A stretch of DNA of 12,006 bases, from positions 1-12,006 of the forward strand of contig JAGBXL010000077.1 in the NCBI GenBank assembly GCA_017629325.1, read 5' to 3'. The notes beneath the pieces are model-generated. The model saw only the letters and a program-made list of their open reading frames with translations, did not search any database and was not told where the DNA came from. The DNA is from Clostridia bacterium (GTDB taxonomy: Bacteria; Bacillota; Clostridia; UMGS1810). Made by a program: the position numbers and the translations under genes. Every line of letters starts with the position of its first letter. The first letter of the stretch is position 1. Shown here piece after piece: positions 1-7,007 of this stretch.

Positions 1-122
1 CAAAAATGCTTGAAAACTCAAAAAATATGGTATATACTGAAACCACGGTAAAAATCTTATCTGCATTAAATGAAGAAAGCACAAAACAGCTTGAAAATTT
101 AGCAGATGAGCTTTGCAGATAA
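1..122 (+). CDS. C-terminal end of an unidentified protein (partial)
   Basis: Only the last 39 codons (from base 3) are in the window, ending in TAA at 120-122. The tail is hydrophilic and probably helical, with an acidic, leucine-spaced ending (QLENLADELCR). That ending would suit the C-terminal dimerisation helix of a small regulator such as a MarR-family protein, but this is a guess from composition and no domain can be named. The rubredoxin gene starts 18 nt downstream with its own ribosome binding site, so the two are probably co-transcribed. The 5' end lies outside the window. Confidence 0.6.
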   Translation, partial: KMLENSKNMVYTETTVKILSALNEESTKQLENLADELCR

Positions 123-140
123 AATTGGAGGTAATTTATT

Positions 141-299
141 ATGGAAAAATATGTATGTGATGTATGCGGCTGGGAATATGACGAAGAGGCAGGCTCACCC
201 GAAAATGGAATCGAGCCAGGCACAAAATTCGAAGATCTTCCCGAAGATTTTGTGTGTCCTTTATGTAGCGTAGGAAAAGATATGTTTTCCAAAGCATAA
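141..299 (+). CDS. Rubredoxin
   Basis: A 52-residue rubredoxin, a small cytoplasmic one-electron carrier in which four cysteines bind one iron. Two knuckles are visible: C6-x-x-C9-G near the N-terminus and C39-P-L-C42 near the C-terminus. The family's aromatic core (Y4, W11, Y13, F30, F37) and the acidic surface are also present, and the length is normal (about 52-54). The ATG follows a GGAGG at 127-131. In anaerobic clostridia rubredoxins usually pass electrons to rubrerythrin, to desulfoferrodoxin or to flavoprotein oxygen/NO reductases during oxidative stress. No such partner is in the window, so the electron acceptor is unknown. It is followed at once by a strong hairpin terminator. Confidence 0.95.
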   Translation: MEKYVCDVCGWEYDEEAGSPENGIEPGTKFEDLPEDFVCPLCSVGKDMFSKA

Positions 300-333
300 T
301 AATTTCTCCCTCTTAAATGAGGGAGAAATTATT
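298..333. terminator. Hairpin terminator after rubredoxin
   Basis: A perfect 15-bp inverted repeat (298-312 with 319-333) closes a 6-base loop and begins on the last bases of the rubredoxin stop codon. The outer part is A/T-rich and the core is TCTCCCTC/GAGGGAGA. A clean T-run is missing on the plus strand (ATATATA follows), but the A/T outer stem gives U-rich RNA on either strand. It probably separates the rubredoxin transcript from the ZIP transporter gene. Confidence 0.75.
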
Positions 334-372
334 ATATATAAAAACCACTAAAGAAATCATAAGGAGTTTAAA

Positions 373-1125
373 ATGAATTTAGTAATGGTAACAGCCCTTG
401 GAGTTGGCGGAGCAACAGTTCTGGGTGCTCTAATAGGCTTTATATTTAAAAATTTATCTCACAAATTTTCCGATGTTATTCTTTCTTTTGCCGCAGGTGT
501 AATGCTTGCAGCATCAATATTGGGGCTTGTTCTTCCATCAATAGAATATGGCGGAAAATATGGCCTAATAATAGCCGTAGCAGGCATTTTTGTTGGTGCG
601 GTTTCTTTAACTTTAATAGATAAGCTTGTTCCTCATCTTCACCAGATTGTAGGTACCGACCTTGAATATCATTCCGAAACAAATGTAGATAAAGTTCTAC
701 TTTTTGTTATTGCCATTGCCATACATAACTTCCCCGAAGGCATAGCCGCAGGTGTTGGTTTTGGTTCTGGTAATGTTAATCACGCATTTATGATAGCGGG
801 TGGCATTGCCATTCAGAATATCCCCGAAGGAATGGTAATAATTGCTCCCATGCTTGCTGCGGGAATAAGCCCCTTAAAAACTTTTATATTAGCAGCCATA
901 ACAGGTGTTGTAGAAGTTTTGGGCACTCTTTTAGGCTTCTATGCAGTAAGTGTTGCCACAGTAATTCTGCCATTTGCTCTTGCTTTTGCAGGCGGAACAA
1001 TGCTCTATGTTGTAAGCGATGAAATGATTCCCGAAACTCATTCCCATGGTGTGCAAAGAGGTGCAACCTATGCACTTTTACTGGGTTTTTGCTTTATGCT
1101 TATTTCGGACTATTATTTAGGTTAA
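373..1125 (+). CDS. ZIP-family divalent metal transporter (ZupT/GufA-like)
   Basis: A 250-residue integral membrane protein with about eight hydrophobic segments, the normal size for bacterial ZIP proteins that import Zn2+, Fe2+ or Mn2+ into the cytoplasm. The family signature is clear: HNFPEG at residues 118-123 (fourth helix) and QNIPEG at 148-153 (fifth helix). E181 in the next helix sits where the third metal-site acid of the Bordetella ZIP structure falls, by spacing from memory. The second motif carries N149 where some relatives have Asp, which may weaken the second metal site of the binuclear centre. A short His stretch (H-S-H, 223-225) precedes the last helix. The start is supported by AAGGAG at 361-366. 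The gene stands alone between a terminator and the pheS promoter. Substrate specificity cannot be read from the sequence. Confidence 0.93.
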   Translation: MNLVMVTALGVGGATVLGALIGFIFKNLSHKFSDVILSFAAGVMLAASILGLVLPSIEYGGKYGLIIAVAGIFVGAVSLTLIDKLVPHLHQIVGTDLEYHSETNVDKVLLFVIAIAIHNFPEGIAAGVGFGSGNVNHAFMIAGGIAIQNIPEGMVIIAPMLAAGISPLKTFILAAITGVVEVLGTLLGFYAVSVATVILPFALAFAGGTMLYVVSDEMIPETHSHGVQRGATYALLLGFCFMLISDYYLG

Positions 1126-1131
1126 TTTCTC

Positions 1132-1159
1132 TTGACAATTTAAAAATAAATGGTATAAT
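1132..1159 (+). promoter_or_regulatory. Sigma-A-type promoter of the pheST T-box leader
   Basis: A perfect -35 TTGACA (1132-1137) and a perfect -10 TATAAT (1154-1159) are separated by 16 bp. A TGG just before the -10 forms an extended -10. Transcription would begin near 1166, giving a leader of about 290 nt ahead of pheS. A promoter this strong fits a gene whose output is set by termination in the leader. Confidence 0.85.
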
Positions 1160-1165
1160 ATTTTT

Positions 1166-1406
1166 ATACTGTGAAAATGTGTAAGTAGCCTTTGTATGAT
1201 TTTCAAAGAGAATAGGTATCGTCGGCTGTGAGTACCTTGAATAGTGCAAAGTGTGAATTTCAGCATTGGAGTATTCTGCGAAAGCGTTTGATTAAGCAGG
1301 GTGTTTGCATCTCACACCAAAAGATGCCAAAAAGTGCGAATTTTTATTCGAATTTGGGTGGTACCGCGGGTTACAGCTCGTCCCTTGTGGGCAGAGCTGT
1401 TTTTTT
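1166..1406 (+). promoter_or_regulatory. T-box riboswitch leader, phenylalanine-type
   Basis: The hallmark T-box AATTTGGGTGGTACCGCGG is at 1351-1369. Its UGGN bulge is TGGT (1359-1362); the final T would pair with discriminator A73 of uncharged tRNA, as expected for tRNA-Phe. The antiterminator uses GGG (1356-1358) and GCG (1366-1368) against CGTCCC (1379-1384). That same stretch is needed for the terminator hairpin 1373-1400 (ACAGCTC/GAGCTGT plus CCC/GGG), which is followed by seven Ts (1400-1406). A TTC followed by A at 1259-1261, on the 3' side of the Stem I region, is the likely Phe specifier; this is inferred because I could not fold Stem I fully. Uncharged tRNA-Phe should stabilise the antiterminator and switch on pheS, pheT and the tautomerase gene. 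Confidence 0.93.
1373..1406 (+). terminator. Intrinsic terminator of the T-box leader
   Basis: The stem is ACAGCTC (1373-1379) with GAGCTGT (1394-1400), then a 2x2 internal loop, CCC/GGG and a four-base loop. The T-tract covers 1400-1406. Formation excludes the antiterminator, because bases 1379-1384 belong to both structures. Confidence 0.9.
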
Positions 1407-1457
1407 ATTGCCTTTAAAGCCCGCATTAAAATATATTTAAAAGAAAGGATTTTTGTT

Positions 1458-2510
1458 ATGTCAGCCAAAACATCAGAAATTAAACTTAAGTTTCTTGAAG
1501 CCCTGCAAACAATTTCAAATGCTGAAGAACTCGAAAAAATAAGAGTAGAATACATCGGCAAAAAAGGTTATGTAACCGAGCTTTTAAAAGAAATGAAAAA
1601 TCTCTCAAACGAAGAGAAAAAAACATTCGGTCAGGAAGTTAATATCTTAAAAAATGAAGTTAACGATAAAATCTCCGAAAAAAGAGAAGAATTAAGATTA
1701 AAAGAAATCGAGCTTGAAAATAGCCGCATGCCCGAATTCGATATTTCCATGCCTCCAAAACTTAAAAGAGGCTCATATCACCCTATAACCCTTGTGCAGC
1801 GTCAGTGTGAAGAGGTGTTTCGTTCAATGGGGTTTGCTATTGAAGATTACAGCGAAATTGTAACCGACTACGAATGCTTTGAAGCACTCAATATCCCCAA
1901 AAATCACCCTGCAAGAGATATGCAGGATACCTATTACCTTGAAAATGGTCAGCTTTTAAAATCCCACACATCAGCCGCCCAGAATGCAATCTATAAAAAA
2001 TATAAAGATGCCCTTATAAACGACGGCAAACCCATAAAGGCAATATTCCCAGGAAGATGCTTCCGTAATGAAGCAACCGATGCCTGCCATGAAAACACCT
2101 TCTTCCAGATGGAAGGCGTTATGGTAGATAAAAATATTTCCATTTCAAACCTCATTTTCTTTATGAAAACAATGCTTTCAGAGGTTTTCCAAAAGGATAT
2201 TAAAGTTCGTCTCCGTCCTGGTTTCTTCCCATTTGTAGAACCTGGCTTCGAGCTTGACATAAGCTGCCTTATCTGCGGCGGTGATGGTTGTCCTTCATGT
2301 AAACATAGCGGCTGGCTTGAATTATGCCCTTGCGGTATGATTCACCCCGAGGTGCTTAGAATGGGCGGTATCGACCCCGAAGAATACACAGGCTTTGCCT
2401 TTGGTCTTGGCTTAACCCGTCTTGCAATGATGAAATATGGTGTAAAAGATATTCGTGATTTAAACAGTGGTAGTCTTAAAAATCTGGCACAGTTTACCGA
2501 CGATAAATAA
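1458..2510 (+). CDS. pheS: Phenylalanine--tRNA ligase, alpha subunit
   Basis: The catalytic subunit of the (alpha-beta)2 class II synthetase that charges tRNA-Phe, 350 residues. Visible in order: an N-terminal helical tRNA-binding region with YIGKKG (32-37) and a charged coiled-coil (about 50-90); HPAR-DMQDTYYL (150-161); the KSHTS substrate segment (168-172); class II motif 2, from GRCFRNEATDACHENTFFQMEG at 199-220; and motif 3, GLGLTR (316-321). Unusually, six cysteines lie in 270-292 (C270, C273, C278, C281, C290, C292), an arrangement like a zinc knuckle. The ATG at 1458 has AAAGGA at 1444-1449. The frame stays open upstream to 1305, but that part lies in the T-box leader and is not coding. 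The sequence EIVTDYECFEALNIP replaces the more common GPEVE-type segment, so this is a divergent lineage of the enzyme. pheT follows after 17 nt. Confidence 0.96.
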   Translation: MSAKTSEIKLKFLEALQTISNAEELEKIRVEYIGKKGYVTELLKEMKNLSNEEKKTFGQEVNILKNEVNDKISEKREELRLKEIELENSRMPEFDISMPPKLKRGSYHPITLVQRQCEEVFRSMGFAIEDYSEIVTDYECFEALNIPKNHPARDMQDTYYLENGQLLKSHTSAAQNAIYKKYKDALINDGKPIKAIFPGRCFRNEATDACHENTFFQMEGVMVDKNISISNLIFFMKTMLSEVFQKDIKVRLRPGFFPFVEPGFELDISCLICGGDGCPSCKHSGWLELCPCGMIHPEVLRMGGIDPEEYTGFAFGLGLTRLAMMKYGVKDIRDLNSGSLKNLAQFTDDK

Positions 2511-2527
2511 GAAAGGAGCGTGCAAAT

Positions 2528-4900
2528 ATGTTTTTATCAATGAACTGGATTTCTGATTTTGTGGATTTGTCAGGTCTTGACAAACTCGAACTCATAAGCA
2601 AATTCTCTCTTTCAACTGCCGAAGTTGAAAATGAAATATTCCATAAAGGTTCCGATATTTCCGGCATAGTTGTTGCCGAAATCAAATCGGTTGAGAATCA
2701 CCCTGAATCAAAAAAGCTTCACCTTTTAAAAGTAGATATCGGCGAAGCTGAGCTTGTAGATGTTGTTTGCGGTGCTCCCAATGTTAAAGTAGGCATGAAA
2801 ACCGCTTTTGCAAAGCTTGGTGCACAAATAGGTGATATAACAATCACTCCCAGAAAGCTCGCTGGCTACACCTCAAATGGTATGTGCTGCTCCGAAAAAG
2901 AAATCGGCATAAGCGACAGTAACGACGGTATCATGGAAATAACCGACGATTTACCAAATGGCACCGATTTAAAATCTGTTTACCAAATCGAAGATATAGT
3001 TTTTGAGGTGGATAATAAATCTCTCACAAACCGCCCAGACCTCTGGGGACACTACGGCATCGCCCGTGAATTTGCCGCAATAGCAGGCAGAGAATTAAAG
3101 CCTCTTCCAAAGGCAGATTTGAGCGTTTATAATAATCTTAAAAAAGTTGATTTAAAAATAGAAGATCCTCTTTGCTACAGATATTCATGCCTTCAGTTTG
3201 AAGGTATTTCAAAGCATATAAGCCCTGTTAATATGAGAATCCGTCTTTACTACTGCGGAATGCGTGCACTTAACTTTTTAGCGGATTTAACAAACTATCT
3301 TATGCTTGAAATGGGTCAGCCCATGCACGCCTTTGATTCCAGAAAGGTAGAAAAAATCCGCGTTAAACGCTTTGATAAACCCTTTAAATTCACAACTCTC
3401 GATGGAGTAGAGAGAGATATCGACGAAAACACACTTATGATTTGCAACGGCGATATCCCCGTGGCAATTGCAGGTATTATGGGCGGCTTAGATTCCGAAA
3501 TTGTTGAATCAACAAGCACCCTTACATTAGAATCTGCCACCTTTGATGCTTCCTCAATCCGTAAATCAACAGTTCGTCTTGCTCACCGTACCGATGCTTC
3601 AATGCGTTATGAAAAGAGTCTTGACCCCGAAATGACAACAGATGCAATAGCTCGTTTTGTAAAGCTATTAACAGATATCGACGAAAAAGCAGTTGTTGTA
3701 TCTTCTTTAACCGACGAATCTGCATTTAAATACGATAGCATAAATCTTGAATTTGATAAAGCCTTTGTAAATAAATACACAGGCATTGAAATTCCCGATG
3801 AAACCATAATTAAAACTCTCACAGCCCTTGGCTTTGGTGTTGACTATGCAAATGGCAATTTCAAAGTAGTTGTTCCATCGTGGCGTTCAACTAAAGATGT
3901 AACAATGAAAGCCGATATTATTGAAGAAATAACCCGTATCTACGGCTATGACAATTTCGATGTAAACACAGCCGCAGTTCCTCTTTATCCGGTGAGAGCA
4001 GCTCAGGAAAAGAGCGATGAAGACCGCATAAAAGATATTTTAGTTAAGCGTTATTCCATGCATGAGCTTCATTCATATATATGGGCATACCACGATGAAT
4101 ATAAAGCCCTCGGAATTGAAATTGAAGATAATGTTGAATTAATAAATGCCACAAACCCCAACATCAAAACAATCCGCAAAGCAATTGTTCCAACCCAGCT
4201 ATGCCAGCTTAAATATAACACAGGCTTCGATTCCGACTATTCTGTGTTTGAAATCGGCAGAGTGGTAAATGGCATTGGTGATAATGGACTTTGCAACGAA
4301 CGTAAAAAGCTCTGCGTAAGCATTTATTCAAAAACAAAAGAAATGGAAGAAATCTATTTTGAATTAAGAGATATTCTCTGCATAATTGCCGATGATATCA
4401 AGCACGAAAAATTAACATTTGCCAAAAAAGAGGCAACTCATTCATATCAGCACCCCAAAAACTTAAATGCAATCATTTGTGGCGGCAAAGAAATTGGCGA
4501 AATCGGTATAGTAAATGCTGCAGTATCAAAGAAAATAGATAAAAAAGCAAATATTGTATATGCCGAAATTGATGTAAGCGATTTTGCATCAGTTCAAAAT
4601 GCAAGCATTTCCTATAAAGAAGCATCAAGATTCCCCGAAATCGAAATTGACCTTTCTTTTGTAACTTTAACTTATGCACCCATTGCAAAGGCTATTGAAA
4701 ATGCAAATTGCTCATTTATAAAAGATGTAAGCGTAACCGATACCTATACCGACGAAAGTGGTAAATCAATAACAATCCGTATAATATTCTCACACCCCGA
4801 AAAAACTCTTTCCAAGGAAGAAGTTTTAGAGGTTGTAAATGTTATTCTAGCTGATCTTGAAACACAAAATATTAAGCTCAAAAATGGTTTACCTATGTAA
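2528..4900 (+). CDS. pheT: Phenylalanine--tRNA ligase, beta subunit
   Basis: The beta subunit of PheRS, 790 residues (family about 790-800). It binds and recognises tRNA-Phe and carries the editing site against mischarged Tyr. Domains: an opening MFLSMNWISDFVDL typical of PheT; an EMAP/Trbp-like OB-fold (about 40-150); the NRPD...GHYGIAREFAAIAG segment (168-187); the B3/B4 editing domain with HAFD (267-270) and an MGG-x-DS...LESATFD stretch (318-340); a B5 domain (about 400-475); the catalytic-like core; and a C-terminal ferredoxin-fold anticodon-binding domain (about 698-790). The segment VDNKSLTNRPDLWGHYG differs from the textbook ELDITPNRPDCLS form and belongs to an alternative PheT subtype, consistent with the divergent pheS. 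AAAGGAG at 2512-2518 supports the ATG. It is controlled through the T-box upstream of pheS. Confidence 0.96.
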   Translation: MFLSMNWISDFVDLSGLDKLELISKFSLSTAEVENEIFHKGSDISGIVVAEIKSVENHPESKKLHLLKVDIGEAELVDVVCGAPNVKVGMKTAFAKLGAQIGDITITPRKLAGYTSNGMCCSEKEIGISDSNDGIMEITDDLPNGTDLKSVYQIEDIVFEVDNKSLTNRPDLWGHYGIAREFAAIAGRELKPLPKADLSVYNNLKKVDLKIEDPLCYRYSCLQFEGISKHISPVNMRIRLYYCGMRALNFLADLTNYLMLEMGQPMHAFDSRKVEKIRVKRFDKPFKFTTLDGVERDIDENTLMICNGDIPVAIAGIMGGLDSEIVESTSTLTLESATFDASSIRKSTVRLAHRTDASMRYEKSLDPEMTTDAIARFVKLLTDIDEKAVVVSSLTDESAFKYDSINLEFDKAFVNKYTGIEIPDETIIKTLTALGFGVDYANGNFKVVVPSWRSTKDVTMKADIIEEITRIYGYDNFDVNTAAVPLYPVRAAQEKSDEDRIKDILVKRYSMHELHSYIWAYHDEYKALGIEIEDNVELINATNPNIKTIRKAIVPTQLCQLKYNTGFDSDYSVFEIGRVVNGIGDNGLCNERKKLCVSIYSKTKEMEEIYFELRDILCIIADDIKHEKLTFAKKEATHSYQHPKNLNAIICGGKEIGEIGIVNAAVSKKIDKKANIVYAEIDVSDFASVQNASISYKEASRFPEIEIDLSFVTLTYAPIAKAIENANCSFIKDVSVTDTYTDESGKSITIRIIFSHPEKTLSKEEVLEVVNVILADLETQNIKLKNGLPM

Positions 4901-4917
4901 TTAAGGAGAGTGTATAT

Positions 4918-5145
4918 ATGCCATATATAGCTATTAAAGCTTATCCAAAAGATGAGGAAATAAAGAAAAAAGTTGTAGATGAAATTAACGAGATTTTCGT
5001 TAAATACTGGGGCTGCCCCCAAGAAGCTATTTCTATTTCTATGGAGGAATTTGCTCCTGAAGACTGGGAATCAAAGGTTGTTAAGCCTCAAATAGAAACT
5101 AATCTTGATAAAATGATGATAATATCGGGCGAAAAGAAATATTAA
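4918..5145 (+). CDS. 4-oxalocrotonate tautomerase-like small enzyme
   Basis: A 75-residue protein starting MPYIAIKAYP. Pro2 becomes the N-terminal catalytic base of the tautomerase superfamily once Met is removed. The beta-strand, then a lysine-rich helix (about 12-30), then the second strand (AISISMEEF, 37-45) followed by APEDW (46-50) match the 4-OT fold. Typical 4-OT subunits have about 62 residues; the extra 12 or so at the C-terminus suggest a different oligomer or partner contact. AAGGAG at 4903-4908 sets the start. It lies 17 nt after pheT and before the operon terminator, so it should be transcribed under the phenylalanine T-box. The substrate is unknown. Tautomerases of this superfamily can act on phenylpyruvate, which would fit the setting but is only an inference. 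Confidence 0.85.
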   Translation: MPYIAIKAYPKDEEIKKKVVDEINEIFVKYWGCPQEAISISMEEFAPEDWESKVVKPQIETNLDKMMIISGEKKY

Positions 5146-5152
5146 TTCCAAA

Positions 5153-5194
5153 AAGACCTATTTAGAAAAAATCTAAATAGGTCTTGATTTTTTT
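5153..5194 (+). terminator. Rho-independent terminator of the pheS-pheT-tautomerase operon
   Basis: A perfect 14-bp stem (AAGACCTATTTAGA at 5153-5166 with TCTAAATAGGTCTT at 5172-5185) closes an AAAAA loop. A run of seven Ts follows at 5188-5194. It begins 8 nt after the tautomerase stop codon. Confidence 0.93.
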
Positions 5195-5225
5195 AAAAAA
5201 GTAGGGGACTAAAATTCAGTCCTCT
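5195..5225 (-). terminator. Terminator of the minus-strand membrane protein gene
   Basis: Read on the minus strand, AGAGGACT (5225-5218) pairs with AGTCCCCT (5210-5203) with one A-C mismatch and a 7-base loop. It is followed by a run of six Ts (5200-5195). It abuts the plus-strand operon terminator, giving back-to-back terminators between converging genes. Confidence 0.55.
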
Positions 5226-5234
5226 TATCTTTAT

Positions 5235-5636
5235 TTAATCACAGTTGTATTTGCACTTAATCAAACACGCAGTGCCACCAATAGCTAAAGAGAAAAAGAA
5301 TAACAAAAGTCCTGTTATTATAGCACCGATAATGCTTGTTGCTGCAAAGGTAATGCCCAAAAGAATAACAGATGTCAAGATGGTTCCCAAAATTCCAATT
5401 AAAACCAAAATGAGCCTGTCGCAACAAGGCTTTCTTTCAGCACAGCATAAAGAAGATGTTAATAAAAGAATTCCCAAATAAACCACTGTAATTCCAAAAA
5501 GCACCCATAAAAATGCGGGAGTAATTGTTATAAGAGCAATAGCACGGAAAATTCCTGCCACAATACCAATAATAACACTTGCAAAAATAACAAGTGCTGA
5601 GCAGTCAATTCTGCGGTTGCAATTTGAATTTAACAT
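5235..5636 (-). CDS. Cys-rich four-helix membrane protein, function unknown
   Basis: A 133-residue membrane protein that I cannot assign to a named family. Four hydrophobic helices are apparent (about 13-35, 40-62, 74-96, 101-125) with very short loops. Nine cysteines sit at the membrane edges: C6 and C12 in the N-terminal tail; the paired CC-x5-CC cluster (64, 65, 71, 72) in the helix 2-3 loop; and C124, C128, C132 at the C-terminus. The placement suggests metal binding or disulfides on one face, but this is inference. The ATG at 5636 has a very strong ribosome binding site, GGAGGTGA, just upstream on the minus strand. The frame runs open further upstream to 5876, but that part overlaps the divergent thrE-like gene and has no ribosome binding site. 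The gene is divergent from the exporter operon and convergent with the pheST operon. Confidence 0.82.
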   Translation of the reverse strand: MLNSNCNRRIDCSALVIFASVIIGIVAGIFRAIALITITPAFLWVLFGITVVYLGILLLTSSLCCAERKPCCDRLILVLIGILGTILTSVILLGITFAATSIIGAIITGLLLFFFSLAIGGTACLIKCKYNCD

Positions 5637-5697
5637 ATTTTTCACCTCCGGTTTATTATATGCGATTTGGCTTTGTCTTGTGTCTTCGTTCTTATAC

Positions 5698-5726
5698 TTG
5701 AAAAAGTAAAATAAATGTGGTATCAT
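5698..5726 (+). promoter_or_regulatory. Promoter of the ThrE-like exporter operon
   Basis: The -35 is TTGAAA (5698-5703). The -10 is TATCAT (5721-5726), with 17 bp between them and TGG directly before the -10 (extended -10). Transcription would start near 5733, about 50 nt ahead of the TTG start codon. Confidence 0.7.
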
Positions 5727-5781
5727 CTTAATGTTAATATAAGTATGTAGCCCGTTAAAAATCATACAGGAGGAAAAACCA

Positions 5782-6546
5782 TTGGTTGATGAAAAAAGAA
5801 AATTCATATCATGTATGCTCGATATTGGCACCGAAATGGTTAAATCAGGTGCCGAAATCAGCCGCGTTGAAGACACACTAATAAGAATAGGTCTTTCCTA
5901 CGGAGCAAAGAGAGTAAATGCTTTTGCTCTTGCATCTAACATACTGATATCCGTTGAATTTCAGGACGGCGAAGAAATAACCAGAACACGCCGTATAAAT
6001 AAAGGGCTTCAAAACGACTTTTCCAAGCTTGAGGAATTAAACGATTTAAGCCGCAGGTTTTGCGGGGGTAATATGTCTGTTTTCGAGCTTCACTTGGAGT
6101 ATTTAAAAATTCACGATAAAAAACCATCGGTATTTCTCACATATTTTGGTCATGCTCTTGCATCAGGTGCTTTTGCACTCTTTTTTGGCGGAAATATCTA
6201 CGACTCCGTGGTAGCTGCACTATTTGGAATATTAATTTGCCTCATGCAATATAAAATAACACCTCTTTGTAAAAACAATATAACATTTATAATTATATCA
6301 TCTTTTATATCGGGTCTTGGTATATCGCTTCTTTGCAAACCTCTGCCGTTTTTAAACCCCGATAAAATAATGATAGGCGATATTATGCTTCTTGTTCCCG
6401 GAGTTACCATAACAAATTCTGTTAGAGATATTTTTGTTGGCGACACCATAACAGGTACAATGCGATTTATAGAATGTGTGCTTTCATCTGCCGCACTTGC
6501 CGCGGGATTTATGCTTGCAATTTTTGTTTCGGGAGGTGCAGTATGA
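5782..6546 (+). CDS. ThrE/YjjP-type exporter, large half (DUF1212)
   Basis: A 254-residue protein matching the long half of the threonine/serine exporter family. An N-terminal cytoplasmic part (about 1-115) contains the family segment GTEMVKSGAEISRVEDTL (16-33). About five membrane helices follow from about 118 to the end, including the PGVTITNSVRD stretch near 212-222. The start codon is TTG, chosen because a perfect AGGAGG (5768-5773) sits 8 nt upstream and the next in-frame ATG would remove conserved residues. In Corynebacterium ThrE both halves are fused and export threonine; in E. coli the separate YjjP/YjjB pair has been linked to succinate export. The real substrate here cannot be told. 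The last codon and stop overlap the next gene's start (ATGA, 6543-6546), implying translational coupling with its partner subunit. Confidence 0.9.
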   Translation: MVDEKRKFISCMLDIGTEMVKSGAEISRVEDTLIRIGLSYGAKRVNAFALASNILISVEFQDGEEITRTRRINKGLQNDFSKLEELNDLSRRFCGGNMSVFELHLEYLKIHDKKPSVFLTYFGHALASGAFALFFGGNIYDSVVAALFGILICLMQYKITPLCKNNITFIIISSFISGLGISLLCKPLPFLNPDKIMIGDIMLLVPGVTITNSVRDIFVGDTITGTMRFIECVLSSAALAAGFMLAIFVSGGAV

Positions 6547-7007
6547 GTCTCGAAATAATTCAGCTTATAACATCTTTTTTAGGTTCGCTTGGTTTTGCAC
6601 TAATATTTAATCTCAAAAAAAAGCGTCTGTTTTTAGGCTCAATGGGCGGTGTTTTTTGCTGGGGAGCATATCTTATAACAACCACTCTTTATAATGGTGT
6701 GTTTATTTCCACCTTGGTTGCTTCTGCAGTTGCTGCCGCTTATGCCGAAATTTTTGCAAGAATCATTAAAGCTCCTGCAACTGTTATATTTATGTCTGCC
6801 ATTATCCCCTTAATTCCTGGAAGCTCGCTTTTCTACACAATGAGCCACATCGTTTCCGGTGAAATAGCTCTTTTTAAAAGCTATGGAATAACAACAATTC
6901 TGTATGTTCTTGGAATAACAAGCGGAATAAGTATAGTGTGGTCAGCATGGTATATGTTACGCAAAATATATAATATTTTTTTTAAAACAAAAAGGGACTC
7001 ACAATGA
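6543..7007 (+). CDS. ThrE/YjjB-type exporter, small half (DUF3815)
   Basis: A 154-residue, almost wholly hydrophobic protein, the C-terminal half of the ThrE family encoded separately. The family core AEIFARIIKAPATVIFMSAIIPLIPGSSLFY runs from about residue 68 to 98; its PLIPG is the usual PxxPG element of these proteins. About five membrane helices are visible, with a basic C-terminal tail. The start is the ATG at 6543, placed by GGGAGG at 6531-6536 and by the ATGA overlap with the preceding gene. An earlier in-frame ATG at 6474 would lie inside that gene and add a Cys-rich, unrelated N-terminus. It presumably assembles with the large half in the cytoplasmic membrane. The stop overlaps the start of the VanZ-like gene by another ATGA (7004-7007). 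Confidence 0.9.
   Translation: MSLEIIQLITSFLGSLGFALIFNLKKKRLFLGSMGGVFCWGAYLITTTLYNGVFISTLVASAVAAAYAEIFARIIKAPATVIFMSAIIPLIPGSSLFYTMSHIVSGEIALFKSYGITTILYVLGITSGISIVWSAWYMLRKIYNIFFKTKRDSQ

Noticed and set aside
1228..1440. Open frame of 70 codons across the leader
   Set aside because: It overlaps the T-box structure completely and has no ribosome binding site.
1305..1457. In-frame upstream extension of pheS from an ATG at 1305
   Set aside because: It runs through the T-box and its terminator, has no ribosome binding site, and its residues match nothing in PheS. The ATG at 1458 has AAAGGA and gives the family N-terminus.
5655..5660. TATAAT on the minus strand as a promoter for the membrane protein gene
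   Set aside because: Transcription from it would begin inside the ribosome binding site, and no good -35 lies 16-18 bp upstream.
5637..5876. N-terminal extension of the minus-strand membrane protein
   Set aside because: It overlaps the divergent exporter gene and its promoter. The GGAGGTGA at 5642-5649 clearly sets the start at 5636.
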